NCBI RefSeq assembly: GCF_947495725.1
Contig: NZ_CANLZZ010000006.1
Location: 1-64,000, forward strand
Source: an uncultured Lutibacter sp.
Lineage (GTDB): Bacteria > Bacteroidota > Bacteroidia > Flavobacteriales > Flavobacteriaceae
DNA: 64,000 nt
Direction of reading: 5' to 3'
Shown: piece by piece, positions 20,721 through 29,529 of the stretch
Layout: each line of letters begins with the position of its first letter
How positions within the stretch are numbered: the first letter of the stretch is position 1
Program-made: the position numbers and the translations under genes
The notes under the pieces: model-generated
The model's input: the letters and a program-made list of their open reading frames with translations, nothing else
Told to the model about the DNA's origin: nothing
The model's database searches: none

Positions 20721-20886
20721 GATACTTTTTTATTTATCATAAAATTAATATTTAAAATATTGTTTTTAATGTAAATGGTTTATTATGGTATATAATTAAT
20801 CATATGTTACTATTATTAATTGAAATTTTAAATTTACAATTTAACAATAAAAAAAATTGCAATTTATTCTAGTAAAAGAGGTGCTT

Positions 20887-21732
20887 TTAATTCAATTTCT
20901 TAGATAAAACAGATTTTGAGTTTTCATCCAAGTAACTCCAAATGTCTTTTAATTGTTGTTTTTGTATATTGTTTTTGAAGATTGTTTCTGGTAGAGCTTT
21001 TGAAATGTAAAAGTTAATTAAACTATGTTTTCTTTTCATAACTTCAATTACCAAATTAAATTTATTTACATAATCCTCATCTTTAAATTTTTGAAGTACA
21101 AATAAGTTTGTACTACCATTTTCTGAATTTAGTAGTTGTTGTTCAAATTGTTCATTGTAATTAGTATGGGTGTACTCTTTAATTTGTTCCTTAATTCTAC
21201 CATTAATTAATTTCCAAAGGGTATGAGTTGAGTATAACGCACCATCAACAACTTCTTCTTTAATTTCTCTTTTTGTTGCTCCAGAAACACCATCAATTTT
21301 GTTTGATTTTCGAAACTGTTTATTATCAATAAAGGCCCCAACATGCTTTTTCCCAATTACGGCGTAATTATCTTTAAGCGTTTTATGAAGTTTACTATAA
21401 TCTGCAGAAGTAAAATCATTATGGTCATTTTTAGTAAGTTGTTTTCCGGGAATTGTGTCAAACTTTTTGAAGTTTCCTGCTAAATCCCAATATACTTTTA
21501 GATTCACAATTCTACATAAGGTATCATTACAAACACTTGTTTCAATTTGACTATAAAAAAAGGATTCTTTAGCTTCATTTTTACAGAAATATACATCATT
21601 CGTAAAAGAACCATCTAAGCTAGGTAGCTCAAGAACTTTTTTACAATTAGGGTCGTAATTACTATTAAAAGACGATAATGCAGTAACAAAAATTATAATA
21701 AGTACGCTAAATTTAAAAATGTAAGTTTTCAT
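20887..21732 (-). CDS. Secreted FMN-binding-domain protein, candidate covalent flavin carrier
   Basis: 281 residues, with an N-terminal hydrophobic signal ending around ALSSF. The central segment D147-G-V-S-G-A-T153, followed by a helix (EEVVDGALYSTHTLW), matches the D-x-x-S/T-G-A-T site at which ApbE attaches FMN to Thr in NqrB, NqrC, RnfG and other FMN_bind proteins. Four Cys occur near the N-terminus (C30, C50, C68, C73). The remaining sequence is helical and not recognised. It is 6 bases downstream of the exported FAD oxidoreductase gene on the same strand. An electron-relay role for that oxidoreductase is an attractive inference. No ApbE gene is in the window. It may instead be a non-flavinylated relative. 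Confidence 0.65.
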   Translation of the reverse strand: MKTYIFKFSVLIIIFVTALSSFNSNYDPNCKKVLELPSLDGSFTNDVYFCKNEAKESFFYSQIETSVCNDTLCRIVNLKVYWDLAGNFKKFDTIPGKQLTKNDHNDFTSADYSKLHKTLKDNYAVIGKKHVGAFIDNKQFRKSNKIDGVSGATKREIKEEVVDGALYSTHTLWKLINGRIKEQIKEYTHTNYNEQFEQQLLNSENGSTNLFVLQKFKDEDYVNKFNLVIEVMKRKHSLINFYISKALPETIFKNNIQKQQLKDIWSYLDENSKSVLSKKLN

Positions 21733-21738
21733 AAATAA

Positions 21739-23541
21739 TTAATTGTTTTGCTTTTGTTTTGAAGAAGACTTTACAAGTTTCATTAATTCATTTAAATGAT
21801 TTTCATAAACAACTCTGGGGTTTGTGTTGTACTTTTTACAAATACTTGCGGCATAACCAACAGCAGCACCCATTTGCCCAGTTGTATTCATAACTCTTGG
21901 GCCTCCAAGACCAATATGAGAACAACTAAAATCTCTTCCAGCCATAAATAGATTGTTAATGTTTTTTGAATATAACGATCTGTAAGGGAGTTGATAGCCA
22001 GTTGTTCTATAAAATAATGCTTCGGATAAAAAATTAGGTTTTTCGGGGTTGTTTAGTTTTTGTTGATAGTGAACATCTACAGATCTTTTTTCTAAAACAA
22101 CAGCATCTTCAAATTTGGTTTGATTTTTTACATCGTTAAATGTATAAATATAATCTCCTACAAGTCTTCGTGATTCTCTTTTTCCAACAAGATAACTCAC
22201 CCATTCTAACGCTAATTTTTCATTCCCTTCTTTTTGTTTTTCATTATAAAATGAACCGAAAATTGCTTTTAGCATATGATCTCTAATCTGTTCAGCATCA
22301 TCAATTTGATTTAAATCATTTCTTGAAAATTCCCATTTCCATTCTCCATTTGCAGCAGCATGCTGTTTTGCAACTTCTAAAGCCCAAGGAACTTGTGGAA
22401 ATTTACTTGTAAATTCCATTTCTTTACTGCCCCATAAAACAGATGAACCCATTACAAAATTATCTGCTATTTTTGGGCTCCATAATTCCCCATGTTTTTC
22501 CCAGCCTTCATTAAAAGTTGATTTACTTTCACGGCCATACATAAAATTGGCATTAGACCAAAAACCAACCCAACCATCTCCTGTAGAATCTACAAATAAA
22601 GGAGCTTTAAATCTTATACGTTCAGAAGTACTTGTATGTTTAGCATCCACAAATTTTATTAAATTGTTTTTAGAACTTGCATCATATGCTCTCCAGTTAA
22701 GAAAAAGATGAATGTTTTTATAAGATTTGATATTTTTCATTCGTTTATCATCATCATCGTAAGCTTCTGATGAGCCATTTGGGTAATGATCTGTATCAAT
22801 CATTTTAAGAATACGTTCAAAATACCCATAAATTCCTTCTGTGTGTACTCTAATTTCGCCACTTGCATTACCTCCTAAAACAGGTCTGTCATGTATTAAA
22901 GCAACATTTAAACCTTGCTCAGCAGCACTAATAGCCGCAGCGCAACCGGCAATTCCACCACCAACTATTACTAAGTCGAAATTTTCGGTTTTTTTAGGTG
23001 GTTTGTTAGATTTTGTAAGTTTTTCTCTCCATTTTTTTAATTCAATAGATTTGCTGGGTGGAGTAATTTTATTTTTTGAAAAATAAATTGCATCACACCT
23101 ACCATTAAATCCAGTTAAGTCTATAAGTTCTATTGAGGTTTTTTTATTAGAAAACTCATATTCACCTACATATTCCCAATCCCATTTTTTTGAAGTTCCC
23201 AAAACTTTAGAGAACGTATTATTTTCAATTTTTAATTGAAATTTACCAGGCGTTTCCCAGTTTCCTGGAGCCCAATTCATAGTTCTAACCCAAATATGAT
23301 AGTTTCCTTTTTTGTGGATGCTAAATGTTGTTTTAGCATTTTCAACAGGTTTTCCAATTCCATGGGCCATTAAATATGGCGAACCCATTTGTTCAACAAA
23401 TTGAGGGTCTACAACCCAACCTCCTTTATCGGTAAAGCTTTCAGTTTCAATTAATATTTCTTGAGAATATAGTTGAAAGCTAATAAGTAATATGCCAATA
23501 AACGTAATTACTGGTTTAATACAAATGGTTTTAGTATTCAT
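21739..23541 (-). CDS. Secreted FAD-dependent oxidoreductase with N-terminal carbohydrate-binding-like domain
   Basis: 600 residues. Signal peptide ending LYSQ. Residues 28-158 form a beta-sandwich (WVVDPQF, YHIWVRTMNW, GRCDAIYFSKN) of the golvesin/CBM-like kind. From residue 188 a Rossmann fold begins (FDLVIVGGGIAGCAAA, G194-G196-G199) followed by DRPVLGGNASGE, the signature of the PF12831 FAD_oxidored family, with late VGKRESRRLVGDY and NLFMAGRDFSCSHIGLG segments. Exact reactions of this family in polysaccharide loci are not established; oxidation of a sugar hydroxyl is plausible. Export and the binding domain imply that it acts on oligosaccharides in the periplasm or at the surface. It opens the minus-strand cluster. 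Confidence 0.88.
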   Translation of the reverse strand: MNTKTICIKPVITFIGILLISFQLYSQEILIETESFTDKGGWVVDPQFVEQMGSPYLMAHGIGKPVENAKTTFSIHKKGNYHIWVRTMNWAPGNWETPGKFQLKIENNTFSKVLGTSKKWDWEYVGEYEFSNKKTSIELIDLTGFNGRCDAIYFSKNKITPPSKSIELKKWREKLTKSNKPPKKTENFDLVIVGGGIAGCAAAISAAEQGLNVALIHDRPVLGGNASGEIRVHTEGIYGYFERILKMIDTDHYPNGSSEAYDDDDKRMKNIKSYKNIHLFLNWRAYDASSKNNLIKFVDAKHTSTSERIRFKAPLFVDSTGDGWVGFWSNANFMYGRESKSTFNEGWEKHGELWSPKIADNFVMGSSVLWGSKEMEFTSKFPQVPWALEVAKQHAAANGEWKWEFSRNDLNQIDDAEQIRDHMLKAIFGSFYNEKQKEGNEKLALEWVSYLVGKRESRRLVGDYIYTFNDVKNQTKFEDAVVLEKRSVDVHYQQKLNNPEKPNFLSEALFYRTTGYQLPYRSLYSKNINNLFMAGRDFSCSHIGLGGPRVMNTTGQMGAAVGYAASICKKYNTNPRVVYENHLNELMKLVKSSSKQKQNN

Positions 23542-23717
23542 TTTTTTAGAATAATTAAGGTATAAAACTAATAAATTATAAGCGAAATGCGGAGTTTTGA
23601 TTTAAAATATAGAACAAATGATTTTTCAAAGAAAATAGCTAGTAGATTGTTTTAGGTAAGCTCTAGTTTCTATTATATTTACAATGATTAATCATTTTTA
23701 AAATAATATATATAATT

Positions 23718-26201
23718 ATGAATTCATTTAAATGGTACAACTTTCTATTTACATTGTTTTTAGGAGGTCTTTTTATTTCATGTAATTCGAATGAAGTAAA
23801 ATCAATTGCAGACCAAAACTTTAATAGAGATTGGTTGTTTCAAAAAGAGGCTCCGGAAGAAGCAAAATCTATAGCTTTTGACGATGGTAATTGGAGAAAA
23901 CTAAACTTACCACACGATTGGGCAATTGAAGGTCCGTTTAGTAATAAATACAACGCTAGAACTGGAGGATTACCTGTTCACGGAATTGCTTGGTACAGAA
24001 AACATTTTACAGTAGATAGTAAATTTAACCAAAAACAAATTTCTATTGAATTTGATGGCGCTATGAATAATGCTAAAGTGTGGTTAAATGGCGAGTATGT
24101 TGGCGAAAGACCTTACGGTTATATTGGTTTTGAATTAGATTTAACAAAGCACATTAAATTTGGAGAGGAGAATGTAATTGCTGTTCAATTGTCTCCTGAA
24201 GATTTGGCGGCGCGTTGGTATTCAGGTGCCGGAATTTATAGAAATGTACGTTTAAAAATCAACAATTCAGTACATATTCCACAATACGGAACCTATATTA
24301 CTACACCTAAAATAACAGAAGCAAATGCTGAAGTTGTTATAGAAACAAAAATAAAAAATGCAGGAACTTCAGTTTCAAAAGCTCAATTACAAACAAGTAT
24401 TTTTAATGCTGAAGGAATTGTAGTTGTTGAAAATACTTCTGAAATTGAAGTTAATTCATCTTCAGAAGAAAAAATAAATATTGCTTTAAACGTTGAAAAT
24501 CCAAACTTATGGGATATTAAAAATCCTGTTTTATATACTGCAATTAGTAAAGTAGTAGTTAACAATAAAGTTGTTGATGAGTACGAAACAAAATTTGGAA
24601 TTAGAACCATTGAGTTTGATAAAGACAAAGGGTTTTTGTTAAATGGAAATACTGTTGAATTAAATGGAGTTTGTATGCATCACGATCAAGGTCCATTAGG
24701 TACAGCAATTAATTATAGAGCTAAACAACGTCAAATGCAAATTATGCAAAGTATGGGGGTAAATGCGTTACGTACTAGTCATAATCCGCCTTCACCAGAA
24801 ATTTTACAAGTTTGTGATGAATTAGGAATAGTTGTTATTGTTGAAGCTTTTGATGAGTGGAAAATGGGGAAAGTGAAAAACGGTTACAATAAGTTTTTTG
24901 ACGAATGGCACGAGCGTGATTTACGTGATATGATTAAGCGTGACCGTAATCATCCATCGGTTATTATGTGGAGTATTGGAAATGAAATTTTAGAGCAAAG
25001 CAGAAAAGATGGTTGGAAAGTAGCTAAAATGCTAAACGATATTTGTCACGATGAAGATAATACGCGTCCTACAACTGTAGGATTTAACTATTATCCAGCT
25101 CCGTTTAAGAATAAATTAGCCTACGAAGTTGATATTGTTGGAATGAATTATTGGCCAGAAAATTACAACGAAATTTTGGAAGCAAATCCTGATATGATTT
25201 TGTATGGTTCTGAAACTTCTTCATTAACAAGTAGTAGAGGTGTATATCATTTACCAATTGAATATACTGAAAGACATTCAACAAATCACGTTTCTAGTTA
25301 CGATGTTATTGTTGGACCACCTTGGGCATATCCTCCAGATGTTGAGTTCGATGCTCAAGAAAAATGCCCAAAATCATTAGGTGAGTTTATGTGGACAGGT
25401 TTCGATTATATTGGAGAGCCAACACCTTATGGTGGTAGAGACAATTCAACACACGGTTATTGGAACGACGATTGGCCATCACGTTCATCGTATTTTGCGC
25501 CAGTAGATTTATGTGGTTTCCCAAAAGATAGATATTATTTATACCAAAGTCAGTGGACTACGGAGCCAATGGTACATGTATTGCCACATTGGAATTGGGA
25601 AGGAAAAGAAGGAGAAACAATTCCGGTTTATTCTTACACAAATTGTGAAGAAGTTGAATTATTTGTAAACGGAAAATCTTATGGTAAAAAAGTTAAAGGA
25701 AAAGATTTTACAATGATTCCTGCAGAATATCATGAGTTTGATAAAGGAATGTACAAATCTAAATATCGTTTATCTTGGAATGTACCTTACCAACCAGGAA
25801 GCATTAAAGTTGTTGCTTATAATAATGGAGAAGAAATTGTAACTAAAGAAATAAAAACAGCAGGTAAACCAGCTAAAATTTCGTTAGTAGCAGATAGAAC
25901 AGAAATTGACGCTGATGGAAATGACTTATCTTTTATTACAGTTAAAATTGAGGATGAAAATGGAAATATGTGTCCATTAGCAGATAATCTAGTGAATTTT
26001 GATATTGAAGGAGCTGGAACTTTGGCGGCTGTTGGAAGTGGAGATCAAACTTCTTTAGAAGGGTTTCAAGTTCCAAAAAGAAAGGTGTTTAATGGTATGT
26101 GTTTACTAGTTGTAAAATCAACTGAAAATGCAGGCTCAATTTCAATTAAAGCAACTTCAGAAGGATTACAAGAATCAAATATTTCAATAACAACAAAGTA
26201 A
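23718..26201 (+). CDS. GH2 beta-galactosidase-type enzyme, lipoprotein
   Basis: 827 residues. Lipobox GLFISC. Domains: sugar-binding jelly-roll (about 45-190, DNGNWRKLNLPHDWAIEG), Ig-like (195-300), TIM barrel (305-600), a DUF4982-type Ig domain (about 625-705), and a C-terminal invasin-like Ig domain (about 715-820, VADRTEIDADGNDLSFITV). Acid/base E423 (MWSIGNEIL); nucleophile E499 (YGSETSS). This domain order is that of exo-beta-galactosidases from galactan and host-glycan loci. First gene of a plus-strand cluster; the DUF1080 gene follows after 3 bases, so the two are tightly coupled. Confidence 0.95.
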   Translation: MNSFKWYNFLFTLFLGGLFISCNSNEVKSIADQNFNRDWLFQKEAPEEAKSIAFDDGNWRKLNLPHDWAIEGPFSNKYNARTGGLPVHGIAWYRKHFTVDSKFNQKQISIEFDGAMNNAKVWLNGEYVGERPYGYIGFELDLTKHIKFGEENVIAVQLSPEDLAARWYSGAGIYRNVRLKINNSVHIPQYGTYITTPKITEANAEVVIETKIKNAGTSVSKAQLQTSIFNAEGIVVVENTSEIEVNSSSEEKINIALNVENPNLWDIKNPVLYTAISKVVVNNKVVDEYETKFGIRTIEFDKDKGFLLNGNTVELNGVCMHHDQGPLGTAINYRAKQRQMQIMQSMGVNALRTSHNPPSPEILQVCDELGIVVIVEAFDEWKMGKVKNGYNKFFDEWHERDLRDMIKRDRNHPSVIMWSIGNEILEQSRKDGWKVAKMLNDICHDEDNTRPTTVGFNYYPAPFKNKLAYEVDIVGMNYWPENYNEILEANPDMILYGSETSSLTSSRGVYHLPIEYTERHSTNHVSSYDVIVGPPWAYPPDVEFDAQEKCPKSLGEFMWTGFDYIGEPTPYGGRDNSTHGYWNDDWPSRSSYFAPVDLCGFPKDRYYLYQSQWTTEPMVHVLPHWNWEGKEGETIPVYSYTNCEEVELFVNGKSYGKKVKGKDFTMIPAEYHEFDKGMYKSKYRLSWNVPYQPGSIKVVAYNNGEEIVTKEIKTAGKPAKISLVADRTEIDADGNDLSFITVKIEDENGNMCPLADNLVNFDIEGAGTLAAVGSGDQTSLEGFQVPKRKVFNGMCLLVVKSTENAGSISIKATSEGLQESNISITTK

Positions 26202-26204
26202 ATT

Positions 26205-27623
26205 ATGATATTCAATAAAACAAAATCATTCATAACAGGAGCATTTTTAATTTTATTTTTTTTAAGCAATGCTCAGGAAAGTAAGCGTTTGTATTTGAAA
26301 GATAGGTTACACGATGTAACTAGAGAAAAACCAGTTAGAGTAATTCCGGGTGAAGGAACAAGAACCGCACCACCTTCTGATGCAATTATTCTTTTTGATG
26401 GAAGTAATTTAGATGCTTGGAAACCTGGGAATTTCAAAATTATTGATAATTCATATATGGTTGCGGGAAAAGGAGGACTTTCTTCAAAACAAGAATTTGG
26501 TGATATGCAAATGCATATTGAATGGAGAGTGAATGATACTTTAAAAGTAAAGGGTCAAAAAGGTTGTAATAGTGGAATTTACATAATGGGTAAGTTTGAA
26601 GTTCAGATTTTGGAGAGCTTTGTAAATGAGACCTATGCTGATGGACAAGCAGGAGCTATATACGGGCAGTTTCCACCTTTGGTAAATGCATCAACTCCAC
26701 AAGGAAACTGGAATAGCTATGATATTATTTTTAAAGCGCCTGTATATGAAAATGGTAAAATGAAAGAAAAAGCTTGCATTACAGTTTTGCATAATGGTGT
26801 TTTAGTACAAAATAATCAAGTGTATGAAGGGCCAACATTATATAGAAAGGTAACTTCTTATCCGGATAATTTACCTGCTAAAGGACCAATTTATTTGCAG
26901 TATCATAACGATCCTGTTGAATATAGAAACATTTGGGTGCGAGAAACAACTGAACAAAAACAAGCAAATAAAGTTGATTGGAAAAATCCTTTCCCAAAAG
27001 ATGGTTTAGGAACAGTTTATACAACTTCAGAAGAAGAGAATGAATTAGGGAATAAACATTTTGAAGTAAAAGAAAACAGTATTGAAGTACTTAAGAAGTG
27101 GAAAGGTAAAAAAGCGCCATTTGCTATAATTACAACTAATAAAGAGTACAGCAATTTTAATTTAGAACTAGAATATAAATGGGGTGAGCGTAAATTTGAA
27201 CCTAGAGATGAAGCTAAACGTGATGCGGGAATTTTATTTCACGTTCAAGGTAAAAAAGAGGTATGGCCAACTAGTTTGGAATGTCAAATTCAAGAAGATG
27301 ATACAGCAGATTTATGGGTAATAAAAGGCCCAAAAGTAACGGTTGTTGAAAAAGATGGAAATGAAAAAGTATTAGACTCTAAAATAAAAGCCTACCAACA
27401 AAATGTAAAATATGCTAATTATGAAATTGAAGGTTGGAATGCAGTTAGAGTTGAAGTTAGAGGATCGAAATCAGCTAAGTTTTTTGTAAATGGTCATTTG
27501 GTTAATGAAATTAAAAATTTCTTTCATGAAAACGGAAAACCATTATCTAAAGGAAATATATGTTTGCAAGCTGAAGGAGCAGAGTTAACGTATAGAAATG
27601 TTAGAATTCAAGAATTAAAATAA
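26205..27623 (+). CDS. Tandem DUF1080 (3-keto-glycoside hydrolase-type) protein
   Basis: 472 residues, secreted (signal ending FFLSNAQ). Two LamG-like DUF1080/PF06439 domains: the first about 50-245 (AIILFDGSNLDAWKPG, GCNSGIYIMGKFEVQILES, PIYLQYHNDPVEYRNIWVRE), the second about 260-472 (DAGILFHVQG, SLECQIQEDDTADLW, GNICLQAEGAELTYRNVRIQE). Both keep the Q-I/C-Q-I acidic strand and the closing Y-R-N-(I/V)-(W/R)-(V/I) strand. PF06439 is now called the 3-keto-disaccharide hydrolase domain because members cleave glycosides first oxidised to 3-keto sugars. Two copies in one chain suggest that one binds or that each handles a different ligand. Coupled to GH2 and two sulfatases, and one cluster away from two FAD oxidoreductases that might supply keto-sugars. 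Confidence 0.85.
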   Translation: MIFNKTKSFITGAFLILFFLSNAQESKRLYLKDRLHDVTREKPVRVIPGEGTRTAPPSDAIILFDGSNLDAWKPGNFKIIDNSYMVAGKGGLSSKQEFGDMQMHIEWRVNDTLKVKGQKGCNSGIYIMGKFEVQILESFVNETYADGQAGAIYGQFPPLVNASTPQGNWNSYDIIFKAPVYENGKMKEKACITVLHNGVLVQNNQVYEGPTLYRKVTSYPDNLPAKGPIYLQYHNDPVEYRNIWVRETTEQKQANKVDWKNPFPKDGLGTVYTTSEEENELGNKHFEVKENSIEVLKKWKGKKAPFAIITTNKEYSNFNLELEYKWGERKFEPRDEAKRDAGILFHVQGKKEVWPTSLECQIQEDDTADLWVIKGPKVTVVEKDGNEKVLDSKIKAYQQNVKYANYEIEGWNAVRVEVRGSKSAKFFVNGHLVNEIKNFFHENGKPLSKGNICLQAEGAELTYRNVRIQELK

Positions 27624-27637
27624 ATTATAAAATAAAA

Positions 27638-29290
27638 ATGAAAAGAATTTTATTAATAGTAGCGCTTTTAATTACAAGCTTTTTAAAGTTAAGTGCTCAA
27701 GAACGTCCAAACATCGTATTCATTTTAACCGATGACCAGTCTTATGGTTTATTGGGTTGTACAGGAAATGAAATTGTACAGACGCCTAACATAGATAAAA
27801 TGGCAAGCGAAGGTGTATTGTTTACAAATGCGCATATTACAAGCGCCATTTGTACACCAAGTAGAATCTCAATTTTGTTAAGTCAATACGAACGTAAACA
27901 CGGTGTAAATTTTAATTCAGGAACCAGTGTTTCTGATGAAGCTTGGGAACAATCTTACCCAATGGTAATGCGTAAAGCTGGTTATTTTACGGGTTGGATT
28001 GGTAAAAATCACGCTCCTATTGGAGAAGGTGGATATACAAGTGGGCTAATGGACAATAGTTTTGATTATTGGTATGCTGGTCACGGTCATTTAAGTTTTT
28101 ACCCAAAAGATCGTCACAAAATATTTAATGATGCTATAGCTTTTACTCAACCTGAAATTTTAAATGAAGCTGTTGATGATTTTATTGACCCGAACGAACG
28201 TAATTTAAAAGGAGCTATTAAGTTTTTAGATGAAAGACCTTCAGACAAGCCTTTTATGTTGTCAATAAATTTCAATTTACCACATGGTGCTAGTACAGGT
28301 ACTATGAAAATGAAAAAAGATGATGATGAAATTTACAAAACATTGTATCGCGATTTAAAAATTCCTTTACCAAAGAATTATGTTGCTAAAAAGGATATTA
28401 AAACACCTAAATTACCGGCTTCAATTCATAAGGTCGAAGACAGACAAACAGGTTATGATTATTCTGATACTCCTGAAGGAACTATTGAACGTTACACACG
28501 TCAGTTACAAGCTATGACAGGTATTGATCGTTTAGTTGGAAATTTAAGAGCCAAGCTAAAAGATTTAAAACTAGATAAAAATACGGTAATTATTTTTACT
28601 TCAGATCACGGTTTGTTTATGGGTGAACAAGGTTTAGGAGGTAAATCGTTATGCTACGAAAAAACTACCCACGTTCCAATGATTGTTTTAGATCCACGAT
28701 TAAAGAAAAAACAAAGAGGTTTTAAAAGCGATGCTTTAGTGCAAAGTATTGATGTTGCAGCTACGATGGTTGCAATGGCAGGAATTGAAAAACCAGCTTC
28801 TTTTCAAGGGAAAGATATTTCAGCATTAATTAGAGGTGAAAAAGCTGAAGTTAGAGAGTATGTTTATACTGAAAACTTATGGTCAACTCATTTTGGAAAT
28901 CCACGTTGTGAATCTGTTCAAGATAAAGAATGGAAATATATTAGATATTACAAAAACAACAATTTTTCAGCTACAAAAGAAATTGAAACTGCTAAAATGA
29001 TGGGGATTCCTGTAAGTAAAATGTTGTATGCTGTTCACGATCCTGCAATTGCTGTTTATAGAAGTTATATAGATGCTCCTGTTGAAGGTGAAAAACCAGT
29101 TTATGAAGAGTTATATAATTTGAAAAATGACCCTGCCGAATTACATAATTTAGCTTCAAAAGAAGAACATAAAACTATTTTAGAAAATTTACGTAAAGTT
29201 TGGAAAGTAGAAATCACAAACGCTAGAGGAACTGGGAAACCTAAAGTGTTAAGATATACAAATGACAGTCATCCAAAAGGAGGACATTAA
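27638..29290 (+). CDS. Type I sulfatase, secreted
   Basis: 550 residues, signal peptide ending LKLSAQ. Metal site NIVFILTDDQSYG; formylglycine motif C72-T-P-S-R; WIGKNHAPIG in place of the more usual GKWH segment; IIFTSDHGLFMGEQG; YEKTTHVPMIVLDP. A long insertion rich in Asp/Lys (KMKKDDDEIYKTLYRD, 240-290) distinguishes it from the other sulfatases and may shape specificity. It follows the DUF1080 gene after 14 bases. The 239-base gap after it is filled with dispersed repeats. Confidence 0.95.
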   Translation: MKRILLIVALLITSFLKLSAQERPNIVFILTDDQSYGLLGCTGNEIVQTPNIDKMASEGVLFTNAHITSAICTPSRISILLSQYERKHGVNFNSGTSVSDEAWEQSYPMVMRKAGYFTGWIGKNHAPIGEGGYTSGLMDNSFDYWYAGHGHLSFYPKDRHKIFNDAIAFTQPEILNEAVDDFIDPNERNLKGAIKFLDERPSDKPFMLSINFNLPHGASTGTMKMKKDDDEIYKTLYRDLKIPLPKNYVAKKDIKTPKLPASIHKVEDRQTGYDYSDTPEGTIERYTRQLQAMTGIDRLVGNLRAKLKDLKLDKNTVIIFTSDHGLFMGEQGLGGKSLCYEKTTHVPMIVLDPRLKKKQRGFKSDALVQSIDVAATMVAMAGIEKPASFQGKDISALIRGEKAEVREYVYTENLWSTHFGNPRCESVQDKEWKYIRYYKNNNFSATKEIETAKMMGIPVSKMLYAVHDPAIAVYRSYIDAPVEGEKPVYEELYNLKNDPAELHNLASKEEHKTILENLRKVWKVEITNARGTGKPKVLRYTNDSHPKGGH

Positions 29291-29298
29291 TAATAAAA

Positions 29299-29340
29299 TG
29301 TCATTGCGAATGAAGAGCAGCGGAATGTGGCAATCTCATG
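29299..29340 (+). repeat. Dispersed Flavobacteriia-type repeat (TGTCATTGCGA family)
   Basis: TGTCATTGCGAATGAAGAGC followed by AGCGGAATGTGGCAATCTCA resembles the widely dispersed CGTCATTGCGAGGAGCGAAG / GTGGCAATCT intergenic repeat of Bacteroidota genomes. It is non-coding, between two sulfatase genes. Confidence 0.65.
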
Positions 29341-29396
29341 AAAAATTAAAAAATAGAGGTTCTTCATTTCCTTTCATTCATTCAAATATTAAATCC

Positions 29397-29425
29397 GTCA
29401 TTCTGAACTTGTTTCAGAATCTCAT
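29397..29425 (+). repeat. Dispersed repeat with TTCTGAA/TTCAGAA hairpin
   Basis: GTCATTCTGAACTTGTTTCA then GAATCTC is a common intergenic repeat in Flavobacteriia. The arms TTCTGAA (29401-29407) and TTCAGAA (29413-29419) pair. Confidence 0.65.
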
Positions 29426-29458
29426 TCTAATGGTTACTAATTTAATGAGAACCAGCAT

Positions 29459-29498
29459 TTCGACTCCGCTTAATGACCGGTTGCTGAGCGGAGTCGAA
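29459..29498 (+). repeat. Dispersed hairpin repeat (TTCGACTCCGCT family)
   Basis: Arms TTCGACTCCGCTTA and TGAGCGGAGTCGAA pair over 14 positions with one G-U. The loop contains ACCGGT. This GC-rich stem stands out sharply from the AT-rich surroundings and is a known type of dispersed Flavobacteriia hairpin. It could cap the upstream mRNA. Confidence 0.7.
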
Positions 29499-29529
29499 GC
29501 ACTTATTGAAGTAAATAAATTTTATACCA

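Noticed and set aside
20801-20810. CATATGTTAC upstream of the GH43 gene
   Set aside because: It resembles the half-site but in the opposite orientation to the gene, without the second repeat or the fixed distance to a -7 box.
23684-23695. ATGATTAATCAT palindrome upstream of the GH2 gene at 23718
   Set aside because: Twelve bases of AT-rich palindrome are expected by chance here; no second copy with matching spacing was found.
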